Below, one piece after another: positions 7,375 through 13,525 of a stretch of 23,595 nt of DNA. The stretch is from Planctomycetota bacterium (lineage in GTDB: Bacteria; Planctomycetota; UBA1135). The translations under genes and the position numbers were made by a program. The notes beneath the pieces were generated by a model. It was not told the origin of the DNA. It did no database searches and was given only the letters and a program-made list of their open reading frames with translations. The stretch spans positions 1-23,595 of the forward strand of contig JAKVCF010000022.1 in NCBI GenBank assembly GCA_022447335.1, in the 5' to 3' direction. Each line of letters begins with the position of its first letter. The first letter of the stretch is position 1.

Positions 7375-8359
7375 GTCGAAACTTCTCCATTTTGCTGAGG
7401 AGGACCCGTAGATCCTTGGGATACGGCGCTTCGATGGCGATTTCGCCACCCTGGAAGGCCGGCAGCCGCACAGCAGCTGCATGTAAGGTCAATCGATCGA
7501 TGAGCGGCCTTTCCGGGCGCCCAGGCTTCGGCCGGTAGCCCAGCTTCAGCTCCGATAGCATCATACGCTCGCGACCGCCATATAGCGGATCGACTGCCAA
7601 CGGATGCCCTATAGAGGCAAGATGCACGCGAATTTGATGCGTGCGGCCAGTCATAGGCCGTGCCTCGACCCAGGTGAAGCCACGAAATCGCTGCAACGGA
7701 CGGTACTCGGTCGATGCGGCCTTACCGCCCTTGCTCGCCACACGCATTCGCGAGCCATCGGCCTTAGCTGGCTCAAGCGGAGCGTCGATCACACCCCCCT
7801 GCCGCACTTCGCCGATAACTAGCGCATGGTAGACCTTCTTGACCTCCTGCTCAGCAAAGAGCCGCCGGTAGTGACGCTCGGCATCAAGGTGCAACGCATA
7901 AAGTAGTACGCCACTTGTACCCAGATCGAGGCGATGTAATGCGCGCGGCCGCGCTTCAACCGTGCCATCTTCCTTGCGACGCTGTTCGGCCCAAGCAAGT
8001 AAGGCCTGGCCTAAGTGCACCGGATGTTCACCCCAGCGACTTGGTTCAACCGGCAGACCGGCAGGCTTTTGAACCGCAAGAAGGTGCTCATCCTGATAGA
8101 GCACCTCGACAGCTAGAGATTTGGATTGGTGTCTCTTGACTGTCAAAGACTCCCAGTCTTCTTCCAGAAGCACGATCTGATCGCGATGCAGCTTTTGCTC
8201 AGGGCGCGCCTGCTGCCCGTCAACGGTGATGACCCCATCGCGCACCAGGCGACGCAACGTACCCTTCGCAATCTCCGGCCAACACAACGAGAGATACTCG
8301 TCAAGCGGCATGCCGTGATGGCCTTCGCTCACCACGCGAGTTTCTGCAGGCAAGCTCAC
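7349..8359 (-). CDS. RluA-family pseudouridine synthase with S4 domain
   Basis: This 336-residue protein has an N-terminal S4-type RNA-binding region (about 17-70, including GTLRRLVRDGVITVDG). An RluA-type catalytic domain follows. The motif RALHRLDLGTSGVLLYAL carries the catalytic Asp145. VYHALVIG, TGRTHQIRVHLASIGHPLAVDPLYGG and LTLHAAAVRLP are also typical. It should isomerise uridines in rRNA or tRNA; the RluC/RluD or tRNA target cannot be assigned. The GTG start overlaps the hpt stop (GTGA). It sits beside the altered TruD homologue, so two pseudouridine-synthase-fold proteins are co-translated here and only this one keeps its nucleophile. Confidence 0.92.
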   Translation of the reverse strand: MSLPAETRVVSEGHHGMPLDEYLSLCWPEIAKGTLRRLVRDGVITVDGQQARPEQKLHRDQIVLLEEDWESLTVKRHQSKSLAVEVLYQDEHLLAVQKPAGLPVEPSRWGEHPVHLGQALLAWAEQRRKEDGTVEARPRALHRLDLGTSGVLLYALHLDAERHYRRLFAEQEVKKVYHALVIGEVRQGGVIDAPLEPAKADGSRMRVASKGGKAASTEYRPLQRFRGFTWVEARPMTGRTHQIRVHLASIGHPLAVDPLYGGRERMMLSELKLGYRPKPGRPERPLIDRLTLHAAAVRLPAFQGGEIAIEAPYPKDLRVLLSKMEKFRRAYPSRAD

Positions 8360-8901
8360 GCCTTGTCACTCTGTTCGATAAAGCAAAGCTCCGGCAAGTT
8401 GCGGTACTTGCCCGCCCAGTCCAAACCACAGCCAACCAGGAAGAGATCTTCCTCAAGATGGAGGACGCGGTCATCCGCAGTGATCTCGACGGCACGCCGC
8501 GCTGGCTTATCGACGAGAACAACGCACAGAACCTCGGTCGCGCCACACTCTTCAATCAGAAATCGGCGCGCCTCCTGCATCGTGCGACCCGTGTCAAGAA
8601 TGTCATCGAGCAGCAACACTGTGCGCCCTTTCACATTTGCAGGATTGGGCCTCCATTCGACCTCCGGTTCGATCTGGGGTGAAGTGGCATCACCGTAGGT
8701 CTGAATCCGTAGGAAGTCGAGGATCAGCCCCGGGGGAAGCTGTCGAATTAGGTCGGCAGCGAAGATCATCGCTCCACCCATGATCGGAATCACGGTCAGC
8801 TCGCTACCCTCCAATCGGGGGCGCAATCGATCGGCCAAGTCAGCCAAACCCGCTTCGATCTCCTCGCGGCTCAGAAGGACCCGCCGTTCGTGCTCAGTCA
8901 T
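8356..8901 (-). CDS. hpt: Hypoxanthine(-guanine) phosphoribosyltransferase
   Basis: This 181-residue purine salvage enzyme should join hypoxanthine or guanine to PRPP, giving IMP or GMP in the cytosol. The PRPP-binding signature VLLLDDILDTGRTMQEA, an early PIMGGAMIFAADL segment and C-terminal LVDKPARRAV and FLVGCGLDWAGKYRNLP are all in the usual order and at the usual length. The start at 8901 is chosen over the upstream in-frame ATG (8955) for two reasons. It begins the standard N-terminus, and it lies 6 nt from a perfect TACAAT -10 box. It is the first gene of a five-gene overlapping operon and is preceded by a 7-bp-arm palindrome. Confidence 0.93.
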   Translation of the reverse strand: MTEHERRVLLSREEIEAGLADLADRLRPRLEGSELTVIPIMGGAMIFAADLIRQLPPGLILDFLRIQTYGDATSPQIEPEVEWRPNPANVKGRTVLLLDDILDTGRTMQEARRFLIEECGATEVLCVVLVDKPARRAVEITADDRVLHLEEDLFLVGCGLDWAGKYRNLPELCFIEQSDKA

Positions 8902-8907
8902 CCACGA

Positions 8908-8913
8908 ATTGTA
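8908..8913 (-). promoter_or_regulatory. -10 box of the hpt operon (leaderless)
   Basis: TACAAT on the minus strand is followed by six bases (TCGTGG) and the hpt ATG. It is a near-consensus -10 with no Shine-Dalgarno sequence, consistent with a leaderless mRNA. Confidence 0.55.
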
Positions 8914-8914
8914 G

Positions 8915-8931
8915 CGATTGGAAACCAATCG
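8915..8931. promoter_or_regulatory. Palindromic operator candidate next to the hpt -10 box
   Basis: CGATTGG and CCAATCG form a perfect 7-bp inverted repeat around AAA. It sits one base upstream of the -10 box, in the -10/-35 spacer, where a bound dimer would block RNA polymerase. The regulator is unknown. Confidence 0.4.
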
Positions 8932-9020
8932 GCGGCTCGCCCAGAATAGGGGCATGCACGCGAGCCTCGCGGAAAAGGTGCTCCCTGAATTGCCGCTACC
9001 ACGCTACGACTGAGCGCGGC

Positions 9021-10295
9021 ATGTTCGCCACCCTCCTCCTCATTACGGGAACTTCGGCCACTTCGGAACCCATCGAAGTGCCGCACCCCTTTTCGATCTC
9101 GCGCCTCGAATTCGACTCGGAAGAAGATGGACTGAAGCTAGCTTGGTGGATCCAATCACGGACCATCATGGAGGAACCCGATGTCGCATTCGTCGGCGAG
9201 GACCTCTGGAATATGACGCTGGCCGAAGCCGCCGATGCCTGGCCACGCCTGCGGCCCTACCTGGAGGGGGGGTTTACGCTGCGCGTCGACGGTGAGAGCT
9301 GGCAGCCGAGGTTCGAGGAATTCATGCTTGAGGAGCAGGGCGCGACCCTTTATGTCGAAGCTTTTTTGCCAACTGAGCAACGACCCCAGTCGCTGGAAGT
9401 GCGTGTTGATCACTTCTTTGATGGCGGCAACCCTGATCACACTGTCGACATGGAAGTGCGCGGCTTTGCGACCGAGACCGAGCGCTGGTTCTTGCTATGG
9501 AGCAAACGCGAAGCGCAATTTCCAATTCTACGCGACCCAAACGCACCGTCACCGCCTTCAACCTTTTCGCAATACTTCACTAAAGGCCGCGATCACGTAC
9601 TCGGTGGCATGGATCACGTGGCCTTCTTGGCCGCACTACTTTTTGGAGTAGCGGGCCTACGCACACTACTTGCCGCGGTGACGGCTTTCACAGTGTCGCA
9701 TAGCATCACATTGGCACTGGGCGCACTCGACATCCTGCGCCTGCCACTGGCTTGGGTCGAGCCCGGTATCGCCTTGTCGATCTCAGTAGCCCTCTGGCTA
9801 CACTTGGCTCGCAGCCCCGTCAATGCTCGCGCTTGGCGCGTCGCCTTCCTATTTGGCCTGTTGCATGGCAGTAGCTTTGCAACACAGCTGCGCAATCTCG
9901 CTGAGGGTGAAGTAACCGAGAAATTGCTCGCCTTCAACTTGGGAGTCGAAGTTGGGCAACTATTTTTTGTCGTCCCGATCGTTCTGGCGGCGCGCGCTGC
10001 AGCTCGCCTGCTCGGCCCCGAACGCATGGACATAGGTCGCCATTCCGCCGCATTGCTGCTGGGCGGTCTCGCGCTGGTACTGTTTGGCCAAGCGCTCGAC
10101 TCATACACCTTTCTCCGCACAGAGTTGTTGCCCGAATCCCTGCGCCCGATCCTAGGTGCGCTTGCGCTGGCAGCCACTCTCGCCGCTTGGGCACGCCACC
10201 GACACGATCCGCAAGGCCGCCCTCTTTCACCGCAGGTAGGCAGTAGCCTCAGCCTTGCTGCGCTTTACTTGGCCGGCACCTGGCTCGGATCCTGA
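9021..10295 (+). CDS. HupE/UreJ_2-like membrane protein
   Basis: This 424-residue protein has a short hydrophobic N-terminus (possible signal peptide), then an extracytoplasmic region of roughly 170 residues without recognised motifs. A C-terminal polytopic domain of six or more segments begins near residue 185. That domain has the HupE/UreJ_2 signatures: GRDHVLGGMDHVAFLAALL, AFTVSHSITLALGAL, FLFGLLHGSSFA and FNLGVEVGQLFFVVP. The conserved His and Asp residues in these segments resemble those of nickel/cobalt permease-like families, so metal transport is plausible but unproven. No hydrogenase or urease genes are nearby. The 3' end overlaps the convergent MGMT gene by 31 bp. The start codon has only a weak RBS. 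Confidence 0.82.
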   Translation: MFATLLLITGTSATSEPIEVPHPFSISRLEFDSEEDGLKLAWWIQSRTIMEEPDVAFVGEDLWNMTLAEAADAWPRLRPYLEGGFTLRVDGESWQPRFEEFMLEEQGATLYVEAFLPTEQRPQSLEVRVDHFFDGGNPDHTVDMEVRGFATETERWFLLWSKREAQFPILRDPNAPSPPSTFSQYFTKGRDHVLGGMDHVAFLAALLFGVAGLRTLLAAVTAFTVSHSITLALGALDILRLPLAWVEPGIALSISVALWLHLARSPVNARAWRVAFLFGLLHGSSFATQLRNLAEGEVTEKLLAFNLGVEVGQLFFVVPIVLAARAAARLLGPERMDIGRHSAALLLGGLALVLFGQALDSYTFLRTELLPESLRPILGALALAATLAAWARHRHDPQGRPLSPQVGSSLSLAALYLAGTWLGS

Positions 10296-10768
10296 AGCTC
10301 GCAGGCAAGCAGCTTGCGCTTCAACGAGAGTCCGCCTGTGAAACCACCTAACCGCCGACCAGCGGCCAAAATGCGGTGTCACGGCACTACGAGTGGCAAT
10401 GGATTCTCGCCCATGGCCACACCCACCGCTCGCGAGGCACCCGGCGAGCCAGCCTTTATCGCAACTTCGCCGTAACTCAGCGTCTCGCCGACCGGAATCG
10501 CTGCCACAACCTGGTAGACCGCACGCCGAAACTCACTTTTGCCTGGTAACTCCCAGAAGCCGGGGAACTCTGCCCCACCGCCCCGCTCATAGTCACGCAG
10601 CCAAGAGCGCAAAACACGCTTACTAGGAGCTCCGCCTGGCCGCTCACCATGACCCCCTTTAGGCTCACTAAAGCGAAGCGAAATCTCGGTCAAGAATCCA
10701 TTGGCGGCAAAAGAAAACTGGGGCGCCCCCCAAGCACAATCCAAGACCTCAACGAAGACGGGCTCCAT
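10265..10768 (-). CDS. ogt: Selenocysteine-containing O6-alkylguanine-DNA alkyltransferase (MGMT/Ogt family)
   Basis: Read through the TGA at 10379-10381, this is a complete 167-residue MGMT/Ogt protein, the normal family length. These proteins repair O6-methylguanine by moving the alkyl group to an active-site cysteine in PCHR. Here the codon is TGA, so the motif is P129-U130-H131-R132. The surroundings are canonical: SYGEVA with Y99, SPGASRAVGVAMGENP with R113 (arginine finger) and N122 (hinge), then HRILAAGRRLGGFTGG and KRKLLACE after the TGA. Termination at TGA would leave no acceptor and no C-terminal helix. A SECIS-like hairpin lies 17 nt downstream. The start at 10768 has a TACCCT box 6 nt upstream and diverges from the DUF151 gene. 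A disabling nonsense mutation is the alternative, but it would have to hit the catalytic codon in an otherwise preserved gene. Confidence 0.9.
10348..10369 (-). promoter_or_regulatory. Bacterial SECIS-like hairpin of the MGMT selenoprotein
   Basis: On the minus strand TTGGCCGC (10369-10362) pairs with GCGGTTAG (10355-10348), closing a 6-nt loop TGGTCG with G in second position. Four pairs next to the loop are Watson-Crick; three of the lower four are G-U wobbles. The loop starts 17 nt after the UGA, within the usual bacterial range. The lower stem is weaker than that of the AhpD element. Confidence 0.65.
10379..10381 (-). other. UGA selenocysteine codon (residue 130) at the MGMT acceptor position
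   Basis: TGA replaces the TGC/TGT codon of the PCHR motif. The frame continues for 37 family-typical residues to a TAA at 10265-10267. Confidence 0.88.
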
Positions 10769-10790
10769 GCGGCTAGGGTACTCTGTCGGA
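10769..10790. promoter_or_regulatory. 22-bp bidirectional leaderless promoter between MGMT and DUF151 genes
   Basis: The whole spacer between the two divergent ATGs is 22 bp. Plus strand: TACTCT (10779-10784), six bases, ATG at 10791. Minus strand: TACCCT (10780-10775), six bases, ATG at 10768. The two boxes share two base pairs, so polymerases cannot occupy both at once. No room exists for an RBS in either direction. Confidence 0.5.
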
Positions 10791-11189
10791 ATGCAGAGGT
10801 CCGAGGTTCACCTCAGCCAGATCGTCACCACGACAGCCCATGACGCGCAGCTACTTGAACTGCGCGAAGCCAGCGGGGATCTGCCGCGCACCCTCACCAT
10901 GATGATTGGCCATGATGTGGCCAAAGTAATCTCAGCCCGCGTGCGCAATGTCGAGACTCCACGCCCGCTCACTCACGATCTAACACAAGACATCGTGTGC
11001 ACTCTAGGCGCCAACGTAGTCGAGGTCGAAATTCGCGACCTCCAAGAGGGCACCTACTTTGCTACCCTGCGTCTCCGCCAGGGCGAGCAACTCCACGAGT
11101 TGGATGCGCGCCCCAGCGACGCGGTCGCGCTCGCTTTTGGGGCAGCAGCCCCAATCTTCGTTCACGACCGAGTGTGGGCCGCGCAGTAG
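10791..11189 (+). CDS. Bifunctional nuclease (BFN/DUF151) family protein
   Basis: This 132-residue protein is formed mainly by a BFN/DUF151 domain, recognised by TLTMMIGHDVAKVI, VVEVEIRDLQEGTYFATLRL and the signature DARPSDAVALAFGAAAPIFV. Members reported as bifunctional nucleases cut RNA and DNA; most bacterial ones are uncharacterised. The ATG at 10791 is preferred to upstream in-frame starts, which would run into the divergent MGMT promoter; a TACTCT box lies exactly 6 nt before it. It diverges from the repair gene MGMT, so a link to DNA damage response is possible. The tRNA-Ser gene begins 15 nt after its stop and may be read from the same transcript. Confidence 0.87.
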   Translation: MQRSEVHLSQIVTTTAHDAQLLELREASGDLPRTLTMMIGHDVAKVISARVRNVETPRPLTHDLTQDIVCTLGANVVEVEIRDLQEGTYFATLRLRQGEQLHELDARPSDAVALAFGAAAPIFVHDRVWAAQ

Positions 11190-11204
11190 GCTCAACGATG
11201 CTGC

Positions 11205-11294
<90 letters not shown>

Positions 11295-11324
11295 TTCACG
11301 CACAACTGCACCGCAGTGAAGGCC

Positions 11325-11353
11325 TTCCCATGCCCCTGACGCGGGGCTACACT
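11325..11353 (+). promoter_or_regulatory. Putative promoter of the second tRNA-Ser gene
   Basis: TTCCCA (11325-11330) and TACACT (11348-11353) are 17 bp apart, and the tRNA starts about 20 nt after the -10 box. The spacer contains a 5-bp inverted repeat, GCCCC/GGGGC (11332-11347), which could be a processing or terminator-like hairpin, though no T-run follows. Confidence 0.4.
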
Positions 11354-11373
11354 CTCTCGCCGTTGCTGGCTGC

Positions 11374-11465
11374 GGAGAGATGGCAGAGTGGCCGAATGCG
11401 GCAGCTTGCTAAGCTGTTGAGCCCTTTTGGGGGCTCCGAGGGTTCGAATCCCTCTCTCTCCGCCA
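11374..11465 (+). tRNA. tRNA-Ser (anticodon GCT)
   Basis: The 92-nt gene has GGAGAGA paired with TCTCTCC, discriminator G and an encoded CCA. The anticodon stem CAGCT/AGCTG surrounds TTGCTAA, giving anticodon GCT (reads AGC/AGU). The long variable arm and GGTTCGAATCC T-arm fit tRNA-Ser. Confidence 0.95.
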
Positions 11466-11493
11466 CTTCCAGCACGCCAAAGGTGTCCCGCGC

Positions 11494-12888
11494 GTGCCCT
11501 TGACCCCCCACCCAGACGAACTGGCTGGACGCGAGGTCCTGCTGCTCGGACTCGGCACCTTTGGTGGCGGTGCTGGCTGCGCACGCGCGCTGGCTGCACG
11601 CGGCGCTCGACTCACAATCACCGACCTTCGCAAAGAAGACCAGCTCGGCGAGTCGCTCACGATGCTCAAAGGCGTACCTTTCCGTGCAGCCTTTGGTGGG
11701 CATCATGAAGAACTCTTTGAGCGCGCCGACGTAGTAATAGTCAATCCCGCAGTGCCCGGAGATGCGCGCTGGCTGGATTTAGCACGCAAGCACAGCTGTC
11801 AGTTGACCACACAAGTTAACCTGGCACTACGGCTCGTGGCTGAGGTACCAACCGTCGCAATCACCGGCACGCATGGCAAGTCAAGCACCGCAGCCTTGGT
11901 GCACCATCTGCTTCGCAAACTGCCTGGCCGCACGGTACTAGGCGGCAATCTCGGGGGATCACTGCTGGAAGGAGTCGCCAACCTCACACCCCAAGACCGC
12001 CTCGTCGTCGAGCTTTCTAGTTTCCAGCTCGAGCGACTCGACGCCCCCCAGGCCTGGCCGCAAATCGCCTTATTCACCAACCTGCGCCCGGATCACCTAG
12101 ATCGACACGGTGACCTGGCTAGCTACGCGAAGGCCAAGCAACGCCTGCTCGCCTTCCAAGATGCATGCGGCCTCGCCCTTTTCCCCAAAGACGAACCCAA
12201 CCTCGACGACTTTGCTGCTGCAGCACATGGTCGGGTCGAGCGATTTGGAATCGAAGATCTACGCCCGGAAGCCTGGGGACTGGAGCCCGAACAGCTGCCC
12301 TGGACGGAGAACTATCGGGCTCCGGCTCTGCAGCTAGCAGTGCGCGCCGCAATCGAGCTGGGCCTCCCGCAGGACAAGATCGGCGAATCACTTTGCGACT
12401 TCGAAGGCCTGCCCCACCGCCTACAGGAACTACCTGCCCCAGCGCCATATCGCTTGATCGATAACGGCATCGCAACCCACCCTGAGCCAACCGCTGTCGC
12501 AATTGAGAACCTGCGCACGGAAACGCCACATCTATCCGTGGTAATCGGAGGCCACGACAAGGCACTACCTTTGGGCGAGTTACCGAACGCGGCAACTCAA
12601 TGTGATGCCCTACATCTCTTCGGCGCCGGTGGACAAAAGCTCTTTAACGCACTCCCCAGTCAGGCCAAAAAATCTGCCACGATTCATAAAAACTGCGCAG
12701 ACGCGGTGGGGTGCGCCTTGGCAGAATTGCCACTCTCGGCCGCCACACTACTGTTCTCGCCATCCTTTGCATCCTTCGACGAATTCCGCAACTTCCGCGA
12801 TCGCGCGCTGCTGTTCCAGAATTTTTGCGCCGGCTTTGAAGGTCTTTCGCAAAAGAGTCCTGGTGACAGCGACGCCGGAGCGTACTAA
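11494..12888 (+). CDS. murD: UDP-N-acetylmuramoyl-L-alanine--D-glutamate ligase (MurD), divergent
   Basis: This 464-residue cytosolic Mur ligase should add D-glutamate to UDP-MurNAc-L-Ala. It shows an N-terminal Rossmann-like LLLGLGTFGGGAG, the ATP loop ITGTHGKSSTA, GGNLGGS, the MurD hallmark ELSSFQLERLD, LRPDHLDRHG, the carbamylated-lysine region SYAKAKQRLL, GLPHRLQ, and C-terminal GGHDKALPL and SPSFASFDEFRNFRDR. Compared with E. coli MurD, the loop NDSKATN is DNGIATH here and the P-loop is GTHGKSS rather than GSNGKST. The counterparts of the D-Glu-contacting Thr, Lys, Ser and Phe appear retained. The GTG start at 11494 has AAAGG about 10 nt upstream. It is separated from other cell-wall genes and sits just after two tRNA-Ser genes. 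Confidence 0.85.
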   Translation: MPLTPHPDELAGREVLLLGLGTFGGGAGCARALAARGARLTITDLRKEDQLGESLTMLKGVPFRAAFGGHHEELFERADVVIVNPAVPGDARWLDLARKHSCQLTTQVNLALRLVAEVPTVAITGTHGKSSTAALVHHLLRKLPGRTVLGGNLGGSLLEGVANLTPQDRLVVELSSFQLERLDAPQAWPQIALFTNLRPDHLDRHGDLASYAKAKQRLLAFQDACGLALFPKDEPNLDDFAAAAHGRVERFGIEDLRPEAWGLEPEQLPWTENYRAPALQLAVRAAIELGLPQDKIGESLCDFEGLPHRLQELPAPAPYRLIDNGIATHPEPTAVAIENLRTETPHLSVVIGGHDKALPLGELPNAATQCDALHLFGAGGQKLFNALPSQAKKSATIHKNCADAVGCALAELPLSAATLLFSPSFASFDEFRNFRDRALLFQNFCAGFEGLSQKSPGDSDAGAY

Positions 12889-12906
12889 TCATTGAAAGGG
12901 AAAACG

Positions 12907-13437
12907 ATGCTCTGCGAATCCTGTCAAAAGTTCGACGCCACAGTACACCAGGTCAAAGTGGAATACCTGGATGGTGGCCAGCCTGGCGTGCGGGAGGAAC
13001 ACCTCTGCCCCCAATGTGCCCAAGCCAAAGGCCTCCATGTCGGAACCCCCACGAGCCAGAACTATCCCGAGATCGTCCAAAAGCTCTCCAAGAATCTTTT
13101 AGAACCCTTCAAGCAGTCCGCCTCGGACAAGACTTCCTCAGATACAATATATGAACCTTGTCCTCAGTGTGGCTGGACAGAACGCGATTTCCGCCAAACA
13201 AGCCGATTCGGCTGCCCACATGACTACGAACACTTCTCCGAATTCGTTGAGGAAGTCCTTGAGCGCATCCACGGCTACACCGAACACGCGTCCTCTGACC
13301 ACGAAAGCCGCATCGAACAGCTCCGAGGTGAGCTCGATGAAGCCGTCCTCTCCGAGGACTACGAATCCGCAGCGCGACTGCGGGATGCCATCCGAGAACT
13401 TGGCGCCACCCTGGAAAATTCGGAAGATCTGGCCTAG
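12907..13437 (+). CDS. mcsA: McsA-like zinc-finger/UVR-domain protein
   Basis: This 176-residue protein has a pair of CxxC motifs at the N-terminus (C3/C6 in MLCESC, C34/C37 in LCPQCAQ). A second zinc module in the middle contains CPQCG and FGCPHDYEHF. A C-terminal UVR domain (IEQLRGELDEAVLSEDYESAARLRDAIREL) completes it. This is the layout of McsA, which in Firmicutes activates the arginine kinase McsB and modulates CtsR and ClpC. No mcsB or ctsR is in the window, so here it may act directly as a ClpC adaptor. The ATG at 12907 places CxxC at the very N-terminus as in McsA and has AAAGGGA upstream. It lies 18 nt after murD and 88 nt before clpC. Confidence 0.88.
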   Translation: MLCESCQKFDATVHQVKVEYLDGGQPGVREEHLCPQCAQAKGLHVGTPTSQNYPEIVQKLSKNLLEPFKQSASDKTSSDTIYEPCPQCGWTERDFRQTSRFGCPHDYEHFSEFVEEVLERIHGYTEHASSDHESRIEQLRGELDEAVLSEDYESAARLRDAIRELGATLENSEDLA

Positions 13438-13525
13438 TTTCGGCTCCTCCCGGTCCATACAGCACTGACATTCATTTAACTTCGCCCGCCGGAAAATCCG
13501 ATAGATCGCCGGAGACACCTTTCAC

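Noticed and set aside
7375..7482. Longer N-terminus for the TruD-like protein
   Set aside because: The extra 36 residues lie in another frame of the RluA-family gene and precede a canonical TruD start. GTG 7374 has GGAG upstream.
10119..10295. Another recoded TGA at the end of the HupE-like gene
   Set aside because: The protein ends at the normal place for the family, and no aligned cysteine or family sequence follows the TGA.
10382..10768. MGMT as a truncated pseudogene of 129 residues
   Set aside because: The stop falls precisely on the catalytic Cys codon, the frame continues with 37 canonical residues to a TAA, and a SECIS-like hairpin follows. Random decay would not be expected to leave everything else intact.
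11332..11347. Rho-independent terminator between the tRNA genes
   Set aside because: The 5-bp GC hairpin has no T-run after it and lies within the spacer of a plausible promoter.
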